Shown: piece by piece, positions 53,530 through 61,543 of the stretch
Numbering within the stretch: position 1 is the stretch's first letter
How the letters are laid out: each line of letters starts with the position of its first letter
From: Deltaproteobacteria bacterium
Lineage (GTDB): Bacteria > Desulfobacterota > Desulfobacteria > Desulfobacterales > UBA5852
Direction of reading: 5' to 3'
NCBI GenBank assembly: GCA_020444045.1
Contig: JAHLLS010000030.1
Coordinates: 1 to 63,422, forward strand
Length of the DNA: 63,422 bases
Position numbers and translations under genes: made by a program
Notes under the pieces: model-generated
Seen by the model: only the letters and a program-made list of their open reading frames with translations
The model's database searches: none
Told to the model about the DNA's origin: nothing

Positions 53530-55014
53530 TCACCCTCCAATCCAAAGCGGCCCCGCAAAAGGGGCGCCGATTCGAATGAGTTTGATGGGAACCGCGGCGG
53601 TGAGCCCCAGTAGAATGGAAAGGAAGGCCAACCCCAGCGCACTCCACTCCATAAGACCGGGCACCGGTGTTTTGGCTGGTGGTTCCGGAACATAGGCAAA
53701 GAGCGTCGAAAAGAAACGAAAAATGTAGCCTGCCGCCAGCAAACCGCCCCCGACGATGACGAGGGTCCACCACCATTGACCGCTGGCCAGGGACGCCTGG
53801 ATCAGCATCCACTTGGCCATGAATCCGCCACTGGGCGGCAGACCGATTAAACTGACGGCTGCCGTGGCAAAAGCAAAGGTTGCCAACGGAAGGCGTGTGG
53901 CCGTGCCGCGTAATTGCTCGAGACCGTCGCCGCCAAAGGCCCGCAGCGCCGCCCCTGCGGAGAAAAAGACCGACGCTTTGGCACAGGCATGGGCCAGCAT
54001 GAAGTACAGGGCGCCGCCCCAGGCGGCCATTGCCCCGTTTTCCCGCACGGTGAGCGGGAAGACCAGCATCAGGTATCCCAACTGGGCCACCGTGGAATAA
54101 GCGATGAGCATTTTGAACCGTTGGGCCCGCAAAGCGTTGAGCGAGCCCCACAAGATCGCTGCAGCACCCAACCACCCCAGGGCCTGGGCCACGCCGGCCG
54201 CCGGTGCGGCCGCCAGACCACCGAACCAGAGTCGCAGCAAGAGGTAAAACCCGGCTTTGACGACAACCGCCGAGAGCACCGCCGACACCGGTGCCGGTGC
54301 ATTCGCATGGGCCGGCGGCAACCAGAAATGGAGGGGGAAAACGGCCATTTTCATCAACAGACCGGCGCTCATGAGGGCCAGTGCCGACCCGACGGCGGGG
54401 CTGTCGCCGGCCACCAAGGCCAAGGTCGGCAGATGAAGTGTTCCCAGATAGAGGTAGACGATGCCGACACCCAGCAGGTAGCAAAGAGACCCCAGAAGGC
54501 TCACCATGAGGTAGCGCATGGCGGCCGTCAGGGCTTTGTCGCCGGCCACGGCCACCAGTGGAACGGCGGCGAGACCGACCACCTCGAGTGTAACGTACAG
54601 GTTGAAGAGGTCCGCGGAGAGAAACAGCGCATTGAGTCCGCCCCATAGGAGCATCCACAACGGCCAGAAGCGCTGGCCCTGTTTTTTCGCTGCCTGGGAT
54701 TGCGGTGCGAAATAGGCGAAGGCATACACGCTCCCCACCCCGCAGACGATGGTGGACAGGGTCAGCATCAGCACGGAGAGGCCGTCCGCCGCCAGCTCGA
54801 TTCCCAGGGGCGCTCCCCAGCCCCCGATTTTGTGGGACAGGACACCCGTATGCCACACGCTATGTGCCAGACCCGCAACCGGTATCGTCATCACCAGGGC
54901 GGTGGCCACGCCGATCCAACGGGCGGCACGCGACAACACGTAGGACAGGATCGCCGATGCCAGGGGCAAAACGATCGCGAGCACCATCCAGAGGGATGGA
55001 TCAATCCGGGCCAT
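53530..55014 (-). CDS. Mrp antiporter subunit D-type protein (first copy)
   Basis: A 494-residue polytopic protein, 14 helices expected, with NLYVTLEVVGLAAVPLVAVAG, FPLHFWLPPAHANAPAPVSAVLSAVVVKAG and YSTVAQLGYLMLVFP. MARIDPSLWM is the start, since GAGGAG precedes it and an earlier ATG would only add residues from the overlapping mrpC end. It overlaps mrpC by 14 bases. The sequence is nearer to MrpD than to NuoL. Confidence 0.88.
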   Translation of the reverse strand: MARIDPSLWMVLAIVLPLASAILSYVLSRAARWIGVATALVMTIPVAGLAHSVWHTGVLSHKIGGWGAPLGIELAADGLSVLMLTLSTIVCGVGSVYAFAYFAPQSQAAKKQGQRFWPLWMLLWGGLNALFLSADLFNLYVTLEVVGLAAVPLVAVAGDKALTAAMRYLMVSLLGSLCYLLGVGIVYLYLGTLHLPTLALVAGDSPAVGSALALMSAGLLMKMAVFPLHFWLPPAHANAPAPVSAVLSAVVVKAGFYLLLRLWFGGLAAAPAAGVAQALGWLGAAAILWGSLNALRAQRFKMLIAYSTVAQLGYLMLVFPLTVRENGAMAAWGGALYFMLAHACAKASVFFSAGAALRAFGGDGLEQLRGTATRLPLATFAFATAAVSLIGLPPSGGFMAKWMLIQASLASGQWWWTLVIVGGGLLAAGYIFRFFSTLFAYVPEPPAKTPVPGLMEWSALGLAFLSILLGLTAAVPIKLIRIGAPFAGPLWIGG

Positions 55015-55327
55015 GGTCTGACTCCTCGGTGGAGGCCGCCGCATCGGTGTCCACGCGCGATTGGTGAATACGGCCGGCGAGGGCAAGGCCCAGAGCCGTA
55101 GCGCTGACCGCCACCACGATGCCGGTCAGGACCATGGCGTGGGGGACCGGATCGGGCGTCTCCAATCCATTGCGGGCCGCCCCGGCGACCAGGAAAAGGA
55201 AAATTCCCGTTCCCATCACGTTGAGCGCGAGTATTTTGCGGACGGGGTGCCGGCCGGATACGAGACCCAGCAGCCCCATAGCGAAGAGCAGTACCCCAAC
55301 GGCCGCATATCCTGTGGCGATATCGAT
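55001..55327 (-). CDS. mrpC: Mrp antiporter subunit C, probable ATC start codon
   Basis: An NuoK-like three-helix protein. The first in-frame ATG (55279) would cut off helix 1. The frame continues upstream as IDIATGYAAVGVLLFAM GLLGL, which completes that helix, to a TGA shared with the previous gene. No ATG, GTG or TTG exists in that stretch. GGGGAGG lies seven bases before an ATC codon at 55327-55325, so I place the start there (108 residues). Helix 2 has LALNVMGTGIFLFLVAGAA. The internal ATG remains the alternative. Confidence 0.75.
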   Translation of the reverse strand: MDIATGYAAVGVLLFAMGLLGLVSGRHPVRKILALNVMGTGIFLFLVAGAARNGLETPDPVPHAMVLTGIVVAVSATALGLALAGRIHQSRVDTDAAASTEESDHGPD

Positions 55328-55330
55328 TTT

Positions 55331-56371
55331 TCAGCCTCCCCTATGATCGGCGGGCACCGATCCGTTTGCCCGGGAGAATGGCAGAGCCCCGGAATTGCCT
55401 GTGAAAAGAATGATCAAGGACAATGCAATCGAAGCGGTTGCCATAACCTCGATCAACAGAATCGACCAGCCGGCCGCTGCGGGCGCAAACGCCAGGAACT
55501 CGCCGTTTTGAATCCAGGAAAGGACGCCCAGTGAAAGAAACACGGCGAAGCCGGCGGATACCACGATACGCCGACCCGTGGCCGGCAGCGCGTGGGAAAA
55601 AGGCTTGGCCCCCGCGATGCAACCGATAATACCGCCGGCCGCCAACAGCGCCGCCGCTTGAAACGCGCCACCGGGCTCATCCTTGCCAGCCCACACCATA
55701 TAGGCGGAGAACACGATTAAGACCGGTAGAATCAATCGGTAAAATCCGGCCAGCACGCTTTCAGGCTGCGATTGCCGGCTGGTTTGATGAAGGCCGCCCA
55801 CAGCCCTCATCCCCAACAAAGCCAGCAGCACCACACCGATCTCCAACAGCGTGTCGTAGGCCCTGAAATTGAGCAGAACGGCGGTCACGGGGTTTGAGAC
55901 GCCGCTGTCGGGCAGGTTCCGAAGCACAAGCGCGGGAATTCTACCGTCGGGTGAGGGTAAAGGAAATACGCTCAGGAGCACGAACGCCGTTGCCAGGGCG
56001 ATGATCGCCGCAGCGGTCGCGCGGGGCCATCGGATCGCCTTGAGATAGGCTCTGCCGAAAACCTCGGAGCGGCCGGACGAATGGCTCACCTCGCGGGCCG
56101 CAGGGTCACTGCCAACTTTATCATCCTCTCTCGCCATACGGCTTAGCGCCGCCAGGAAAAGCGCTCCGGTGATGCCCGAGCCGATCATCGCCTCGGCCAG
56201 GGCAATATCCACGGCACCCAAGCGGGCCCACACCACGGCCACGACGAGACCAAAGCTGATAAAGGCCATTACGGAAATGAAGAGCTGCGAGAGCAGCAAA
56301 CTCGCTCCGGCCAACAGCACCATCAGCAGACCCAGCAGCAGGTCGATTATGCCTGTTCCGGCAACTTCCAT
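55331..56371 (-). CDS. mrpB: MrpB-like subunit with fused DUF4040/MbhD-type N-terminus
   Basis: A 346-residue fusion. Residues 1-80 (DLLLGLLMVLLAGASLLLSQLFISVMAFISFGLVVAVVWARLGAVDIALAEAMIGSGITGALFLAAL) are a DUF4040/MbhD-like domain, normally the C-terminal part of MrpA. Residues 200-340 are the MnhB domain (YDTLLEIGVVLLALLGMRAV, DEPGGAFQAAALLAAGGII). The start at MEVAGTG follows AAAGGA and overlaps mrpG by 25 bases. Confidence 0.85.
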   Translation of the reverse strand: MEVAGTGIIDLLLGLLMVLLAGASLLLSQLFISVMAFISFGLVVAVVWARLGAVDIALAEAMIGSGITGALFLAALSRMAREDDKVGSDPAAREVSHSSGRSEVFGRAYLKAIRWPRATAAAIIALATAFVLLSVFPLPSPDGRIPALVLRNLPDSGVSNPVTAVLLNFRAYDTLLEIGVVLLALLGMRAVGGLHQTSRQSQPESVLAGFYRLILPVLIVFSAYMVWAGKDEPGGAFQAAALLAAGGIIGCIAGAKPFSHALPATGRRIVVSAGFAVFLSLGVLSWIQNGEFLAFAPAAAGWSILLIEVMATASIALSLIILFTGNSGALPFSRANGSVPADHRGG

Positions 56372-56652
56372 GGCGGGATGTCCTTTCGAATGGCAGCACG
56401 GGCGATAAGATAGGCGTTGGTTGCACTGGCGGCCATGACAAAGACCCAGACAATGAGGAGCTTGAGCGCCCAATCCCAGGACGTCGCCTGAAGGAGGAGG
56501 GCCAGCACAACGAAGCCCAGTCCAATATTGTCTGCTTTGGTCAGGGCGTGCAATCGGCAGTAAACATCGGGAAAACGCAGAAGCCCAACGGTGCCGCCGA
56601 CAAAGAAAAAGATCGCGAACAACAGCAAAAGAGCACTGATCCAATCAATCAT
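56347..56652 (-). CDS. mrpG: Mrp antiporter subunit G
   Basis: A 101-residue three-helix protein beginning MIDWISALLLLFAIFFFVGGTVGLLRFPDVYCRLHALTKADN. The GLLRFPDxYxRxHAxTKADxxG motif is diagnostic of MrpG/PhaG. GGAGG precedes ATG. It overlaps mrpF by eight bases and the mrpB-like gene by 25. Confidence 0.92.
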   Translation of the reverse strand: MIDWISALLLLFAIFFFVGGTVGLLRFPDVYCRLHALTKADNIGLGFVVLALLLQATSWDWALKLLIVWVFVMAASATNAYLIARAAIRKDIPPWKLPEQA

Positions 56653-56938
56653 CCGTTTTCCTCCTGTCCCATGAACGGCCCGGCGGATACCAGAAAAACC
56701 GGGCAAAGGCTGCCGTGGTGACGACGGCCAGCAGGGCGAGGGCTAAGGCTACATCGAGAATGGCGGCGTTGCGCAGGGCCGCACTCAGCAGCAGGCAAAT
56801 CGCCACACCCGTGGTCCCCAAAAGCTGGGTAACCATCAGTCGATCGGCTGCCGTCGGTCCTTTGATGAATCGCCACAGTCCTACGGCAACCGTGGCCAGC
56901 AATATCGCAGACGCCCCCCAGTACACGGCCGTCATCAC
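56645..56938 (-). CDS. mrpF: Mrp antiporter subunit F
   Basis: A 97-residue three-helix protein with RFIKGPTAADRLMVTQLLGTTGV and NAAILDVALALALLAVVTTAAFARFF, the usual MrpF segments. GAAGGAGG precedes a double ATG; the overlapping first ATG is taken. It shares ATGA with the mrpE stop. Confidence 0.92.
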   Translation of the reverse strand: MMTAVYWGASAILLATVAVGLWRFIKGPTAADRLMVTQLLGTTGVAICLLLSAALRNAAILDVALALALLAVVTTAAFARFFWYPPGRSWDRRKTDD

Positions 56939-57471
56939 CCACCTCCTTCAATAGGGGTTCGCCGCGGAACGCCCGCTTCCAGCATGGCGGCCACGCGCTC
57001 CTCCAGTGCTTCGAGCTCCGCATGGACCGGCATATTGCGATCCAGCACATGAATGGTCAGACGGCCGCCGGCCAGATCGGCGCTGAGGGTCCCCGGCAGC
57101 AGGCTGACCACATCCGCCATAAAGATGCGGGCAGCCTCTGTGGCGAGCGAAAGGCGGTAGTCGATCAGATCCGGGTGGAGCCGCATCTTGGGGTGAAGCG
57201 CGCGTCGAACCACGTCCAATCCGCTGATCAACGAGGCTTTCAGGAAGAAGCCCATGAAACGGATGCTGCTCCAAAAGGACAACCGCACGGTTGGAAACCG
57301 CCGTTCTTGGACTGAGACCCACGTTGCTATCAGGACGGCCGGCAACCCCAGCAGCCAGCTTTCCGTCTGCCCACCGGTCAACACCACCCAGAGCAACGTG
57401 AACAAAATGATGCGAATCAAAAGTGCCGGCCATGTTGTAAATGATGGTATAATCGCGCCCGTGCGTTTCAT
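56935..57471 (-). CDS. mrpE: Mrp antiporter subunit E
   Basis: A 178-residue protein: two hydrophobic helices (about 14-55), then the soluble domain with RALHPKMRLHPDLIDYRLSLATEAARIFMADVVSLLPGTLSADLAGGRLTIHVLDRN, characteristic of MrpE. It is the first antiporter gene of the operon. Its ATG overlaps the stop of a 65-residue frame upstream. Confidence 0.92.
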   Translation of the reverse strand: MKRTGAIIPSFTTWPALLIRIILFTLLWVVLTGGQTESWLLGLPAVLIATWVSVQERRFPTVRLSFWSSIRFMGFFLKASLISGLDVVRRALHPKMRLHPDLIDYRLSLATEAARIFMADVVSLLPGTLSADLAGGRLTIHVLDRNMPVHAELEALEERVAAMLEAGVPRRTPIEGGG

Positions 57472-57665
57472 GTGTCAACCTGCCCCAAGAGTAAATAAAA
57501 AAAGCTACCCTGCTTCCCAAAATGGTCCCGTAAAAAGTCATTCATAATTAATCCCGAATCCCGGATCGGCGTCTGGGCCAAGCGATGATCCGAATAATCA
57601 GGAACCGTGAAGACCGTTATTAGGCATTCGTCAAGTCGGTACTGGTTAGCAAGATAGTTATTCAT
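57468..57665 (-). CDS. Small 65-residue protein coupled to mrpE, or gene remnant
   Basis: The frame ends with TGA overlapping the mrpE ATG by four bases, as in a coupled gene pair. The sequence (DECLITVFTVPDYSDHRLAQTPIRDSGLIMNDFLRDHFG...) has a protein-like pattern. The ATG at 57665 has no good ribosome binding site, and the frame remains open for 15 codons upstream without another start, so a 5'-truncated gene is possible. The family is not recognised. It may also contain the mrp promoter. Confidence 0.4.
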   Translation of the reverse strand: MNNYLANQYRLDECLITVFTVPDYSDHRLAQTPIRDSGLIMNDFLRDHFGKQGSFFYLLLGQVDT

Positions 57666-57767
57666 CTGTATTGGTTCAAGACCATTATCTAACTTACCAA
57701 GAGAGTCATTTTACACCCGACACGATACCCGATCTGTTCACGCCAATAAAAGGATTGAAAGGTCTAC

Positions 57768-57992
57768 ATGTCGGATGCGCAATGTTCTTGTTTAAGATGC
57801 CATAAGTCATTAAATGAGAGGGGCCGCCGAGTTTTCAAACGGCAAGAGGACATTCATCCTGAAGAATATGGTTGGTTGAAATGGATCCTAAGCGATTGCA
57901 ATAATTGGTCGGGGCGAGAGGTTTTGAACCTCCGACATCCTGCTCCCAAATTTTGGTCGGCAATTTGGGAAATTCCTGTTAACCATCTATAA
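57768..57992 (+). CDS. Doubtful 74-residue frame with CxxC motif
   Basis: It starts MSDAQCSCLRCHKSLNERG with a CxxC pair and a weak AAAGG upstream. The last third is translated from the antisense of a 3' tRNA-Pro fragment (57906-57950), so the C-terminus is unlikely to be native. At best it is a small gene cut by an integration event. Confidence 0.25.
   Translation: MSDAQCSCLRCHKSLNERGRRVFKRQEDIHPEEYGWLKWILSDCNNWSGREVLNLRHPAPKFWSAIWEIPVNHL
57906..57950 (-). other. 3' half of a tRNA-Pro (putative att-site scar)
   Basis: On the minus strand the sequence runs TTTGGGAGCAGG (anticodon loop with TGG anticodon and 3' stem), GTCGG, then a T-arm around TTCAAAA, then CGCCCCG, A and CCA, as in tRNA-Pro(TGG). 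The 5' half is absent: homology stops exactly at the anticodon loop. Such 3' tRNA ends are the crossover sites of many integrases. No integrase is present. Confidence 0.65.
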
Positions 57993-58102
57993 TTATTTAT
58001 ATTCCACAATCTGTAAGTACTGCAAAAAATAACATGCCTTTTTTGTCCGGGCGCCGCAGGGAAATATTTTTACCGAAGGCGTTGATTCAGAGGAAACGAT
58101 AT

Positions 58103-58390
58103 GGAGCTAAGGCCATCGCACCCTCTGGACTGATGGTTTTCACCGGCGACCGCTTCTCCCGGTGGCATGGCGACATCTTCGTCGGAGGGCTCAGATCCCA
58201 AGATATCCGCCGAATCGACCTGGATGATGCCGGCCGGGTTATGGCACAAACCGCCCTGCGTATTGGCCATTGGGGGAGAGACCTGCATCAAGGACCGGAG
58301 GGGTTAATCTACGTTCTCACCGATGAAGCCGGCGGTCACCTCATTCGCCTCGAACCGGCCGTGGATAGCCAGTCGCCGCCCCCACCATGA
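58103..58390 (+). pseudogene. C-terminal remnant of a PQQ-dependent sugar dehydrogenase (YliI/Asd-like)
   Basis: The frame reads APSGLMVFTGDRFSRWHGDIFVGG, RRIDLDD, QGPEGLIYVLTDEAGGHLIRLEP. This is the last blade of the soluble aldose sugar dehydrogenase propeller, about 85 residues of a normal 350-400. The upstream 20-25 residues of the open frame are unrelated and basic. No signal peptide or catalytic His remains. The fragment borders the tRNA scar and probably lost its 5' part in the same rearrangement. Confidence 0.75.
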
Positions 58391-58477
58391 CGGTTGGGTC
58401 GAATCCTTAAGGCGATTCCGCCTTGCTGGAGACCTTGTTTTTTCAAAAACCAAAAGACTCCCAGGACGACTCCCGGG

Positions 58478-59329
58478 CTATTCCTCCAGGCCGAGGATCA
58501 GGTAGTCGGCATCCTGCTTGGAGACGTTTCCGGGTGTCCAACGGCCCTTCACGGAAGGTTGGATCACGGCCTGCTCGACATCGGCATTTTCCCGGGCGGC
58601 CTGCTCGGGCGCGGCTTTCTTCCAGGCATGGATCATACCGGTAAGAACGACAACCGTGTGCGCGGGATGGTTCTTAAGGTACTCCAAAGTATAAATGGCC
58701 ATGGCGGTATCCCAGACGAGCTGGGCCTCACAGAAACGGCGAAAGCCCGATTCCGAGCCGTGACTGCCCAATACACGGCGCAGGAATTCCTCGTATTCCC
58801 GGTCCACGCGACAAACGATTGGGGGAAGCTTGCCGATCTCCTCGGGTGTCAGGGACTCGAAGCCGTTTTGCGCCACCTTGCGGGTGATGCTTCGCGGCAC
58901 GTTCAGGCCGATCATAGGGATATTCCGTTCCCGGCAATACATAAAGATGTCCCGGTACAAATACCAGTCGTCGCCCCAATTGCGGGCAAAGGCCCGGCGC
59001 ATCTCCTCCTCGCTCAGGGCTTGGGCAACCCAGGCGTCGAGGATGCTCTGCTCGATGTGTTGAAACATTTCCAGGCCCACGGCTATGGGGCGTTCGCGTT
59101 TGTCCAGGCTCTGGATGACAGCCAACTGGGCGGCGTGATGGGCCGCATTGTCGTGGAATTCTCCGACGTAGACAATGCCCGGGGATGGGAATTTCCCGGC
59201 GGCCTGGTCCAGGCTGATTTCGGCTTTGCCAGCAATGTCCCATAGGGTGATGTCAGCAGCCTGGAGGTTGTCGCCGGGAATGAACAGGAACAAAAAAAGC
59301 AAGGTTTGAAAACCAAGGCGCATTATCAT
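58478..59329 (-). CDS. Exported ChaN-family (DUF399) protein
   Basis: A 283-residue protein with signal peptide (cleavage after LQAA, about residue 25; no lipobox Cys). The ChaN core: IVYVGEFHDNAAHHAAQLAVIQSL and VGLEMFQH near residues 50-90, then RNWGDDWYLYRDIFMYCRERNIPMIGLNVPR, and VVVLTGMIHAW near the C-terminus. ChaN proteins bind haem or iron in other bacteria; the exact role is not established. It overlaps the M1-like gene by four bases, so they are coupled. Confidence 0.88.
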   Translation of the reverse strand: MIMRLGFQTLLFLFLFIPGDNLQAADITLWDIAGKAEISLDQAAGKFPSPGIVYVGEFHDNAAHHAAQLAVIQSLDKRERPIAVGLEMFQHIEQSILDAWVAQALSEEEMRRAFARNWGDDWYLYRDIFMYCRERNIPMIGLNVPRSITRKVAQNGFESLTPEEIGKLPPIVCRVDREYEEFLRRVLGSHGSESGFRRFCEAQLVWDTAMAIYTLEYLKNHPAHTVVVLTGMIHAWKKAAPEQAARENADVEQAVIQPSVKGRWTPGNVSKQDADYLILGLEE

Positions 59330-61443
59330 GGGTTGTCTCCCAGATCAACGACAAGTGGCGATCCGGATATCTCGCCGACACCCTTGCCGGTGTTGACGCC
59401 GTCCTTGAAGGACAACAAACCGTAGCGGCCGTAATGGGTAATTTTGCGGGCCGTTCGAAGAACCGTCTCGACGTCGGTACCTGCCACGGGGAGGAACATG
59501 GCCACTAGTCTCTGATTCTTTTTGAAGACCGCAAACATCGTGTCGGCATTGCGGTTCGAGATGTCCTCTGCCACCTGGAAAGCCCCGGCTGAGAGCACCG
59601 CTTGATCGCCCAGCGCCGACAACAGGTTCCGACCCTTTTCCCGTTTTGGCATGCCGAAGAAAAGTATGTCTTTACCGGCGGTATCCTCGGCAGCGAAGCT
59701 GCTTTCACTCCAAATTTCTATGTCACCGTGGTTGAGGCCCATTAACAGTCCTCGGAAAATCTCCACCCAGGGCGCGGGGCTATCTTCGGCGAGCACGGCG
59801 GCGAGGGACTTGGAGCCCTTCACGGCATTGATCGTGGCCGGAATTTCCTCAGGGTAAAGAAGGCGGAAAACATCGAAGTCAGGGTCGGCGGCTACGGTTC
59901 GAGGCGCCCCCTGCATCCGAATGCTGAATGTGGCCGTGGCATCATCCAGATAAACGTTCTCCCTCCGGCTGGCCGAGGCAGCGGTGACCTCCACCGGCAC
60001 GCGGACGTTGAAGCGCGGGGATTTCTGGATGAGGATACCCTCCACCTGCGGACGGTCTGCCGCGGAAACAACCCGGAGGCTATCCATGGCCAATTGCAGG
60101 GCACCTGGGCGGGTGATCCACTGATTGTGGAATGTACGCACCTCATCACGACTCAAGCCGCCTCTCTCGGCAAAAGCATCCATAAAGTGGCCCCAGCTGG
60201 TTCTCTGGTAGAGTCGCTCAGCATAAATGTCGCGCAAAGCAGCCCAGAAAGCCTTGTCGCCGATCCACAGGCGCATCATATGAAAGACGAACATGGCCTT
60301 GCCGTAGCCGACAGCCTGGCTGGCAGGGTTGTAGCGGCTCCGGAAGGTGGACAGAGGAAAGTCCTGCGCGCCTGCGGCGAGAAGCGTGTAATTTTCGAGA
60401 GTGCGCAGGCGATAGTCTCGGGCCTCCTCGAAGGAATGCTCCTCCTTGGAAAGATAATCGGCCACGTAAGTGGTCAGCCCCTCGCACCAATTGCCCCCGG
60501 CAGCATCCACAAACACGCCGTTTCCCCACCAGCAGTGGGCCACCTCGTGTCTGAGACTGGTATCGGGAATGAAGGGCAGTCGCAACACGCGGCTGCCCAG
60601 CAGTGTATATGATGGGAATCCGTATCCGGTGGGGAAAAAATTTTCCACCACGGCGAATTTGTCAAATGGATAGGGCCCGTGAAGCGTTTCATAACGGGTG
60701 ATGTGACGCTGCACGGCATCCAGATAACGTGTTGCAAGCCCGGCATTGGCCGCAAAGAAATAGGTGGCGATGCGCACCTTGTCATGCATGCGTTCGTTGA
60801 CGACGTAGCGCCCTGCAAACATGGCCAGTGGTCCCGATGGGCGAGACACCGACCAAGTCGAGAGGCTCTTTTCGGCGTCGTCCGCGTGGGTTTCGAGCCT
60901 GCCTTCCATCACCGCATAGATGCCTTTGGGCGCGGTGACCGAAACCCGAAAGGTCTCGGCGGTATCTTCCAGGATCACGGGGTACCAGCCGCTGCCAGCC
61001 AGGAAAAAAGCGGCATCCTGGGTAATCGTACCCATGACACCCTGGCCTGGGTTGTCCATGGAAAATGGCTCGGCCTCGAAGGGGTCATCGAAGACACCCT
61101 CGTAGCGCAGGACCACGGACTTCGGAGACGGATCTGATGTCTCGAGATTCAGATACAGCACACCATCTCTGTACGTGTGCGTGGCGCCTTCCACGGCGAG
61201 GATGCGCACACCCGGGCGAAAGGCCGCGCGCAGACGCGATACACCCTCCGGAAGGTGGATGGTGTCAATGCCGCGCAGGGTTTTGGCATCGTGAAGGATT
61301 TCCACCTCAAGCTCGTGGTGGATGTTCTGCTGAGCAACGGAATCGAAAGCCGTCGCGAAAAGGATCCACAGTCCTGCAATGGCAAAGATGAAAGCAGGGC
61401 GCAGGCGGCATAGCGAATAAATCTGTCGAAAATCGGATACCAT
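59326..61443 (-). CDS. Secreted M1-like zinc metallopeptidase
   Basis: A 705-residue protein with an N-terminal signal or anchor (about residues 14-36). The zinc site HEVAHCWWGNG and the downstream Glu in NWCEGLTTYVADYL are complete, although the spacing is one residue shorter than classical HExxH-x18-E. The PYPFDKFAVVENFFPTGYGFPSYTLLG segment precedes it. A gluzincin C-terminal part and a unique 200-residue end follow. It is coupled to the ChaN-like gene, so the pair may process exported proteins. A close relative survives as a pseudogene at 10440. Confidence 0.85.
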   Translation of the reverse strand: MVSDFRQIYSLCRLRPAFIFAIAGLWILFATAFDSVAQQNIHHELEVEILHDAKTLRGIDTIHLPEGVSRLRAAFRPGVRILAVEGATHTYRDGVLYLNLETSDPSPKSVVLRYEGVFDDPFEAEPFSMDNPGQGVMGTITQDAAFFLAGSGWYPVILEDTAETFRVSVTAPKGIYAVMEGRLETHADDAEKSLSTWSVSRPSGPLAMFAGRYVVNERMHDKVRIATYFFAANAGLATRYLDAVQRHITRYETLHGPYPFDKFAVVENFFPTGYGFPSYTLLGSRVLRLPFIPDTSLRHEVAHCWWGNGVFVDAAGGNWCEGLTTYVADYLSKEEHSFEEARDYRLRTLENYTLLAAGAQDFPLSTFRSRYNPASQAVGYGKAMFVFHMMRLWIGDKAFWAALRDIYAERLYQRTSWGHFMDAFAERGGLSRDEVRTFHNQWITRPGALQLAMDSLRVVSAADRPQVEGILIQKSPRFNVRVPVEVTAASASRRENVYLDDATATFSIRMQGAPRTVAADPDFDVFRLLYPEEIPATINAVKGSKSLAAVLAEDSPAPWVEIFRGLLMGLNHGDIEIWSESSFAAEDTAGKDILFFGMPKREKGRNLLSALGDQAVLSAGAFQVAEDISNRNADTMFAVFKKNQRLVAMFLPVAGTDVETVLRTARKITHYGRYGLLSFKDGVNTGKGVGEISGSPLVVDLGDNP

Positions 61444-61543
61444 AGTGGGAATAGATTACGCAAAACAGTGAAATTTGCAATGTGTATGTTATTTGACGCT
61501 GGTTTTTAAAACTGTCCTTCAGGCTTGCACAGATCAGATATTT

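Noticed and set aside
52028..54856. A 942-residue frame over two antiporter genes
   Set aside because: The first 440 residues are a low-complexity shadow of the preceding D-type subunit; the real gene starts at 53527.
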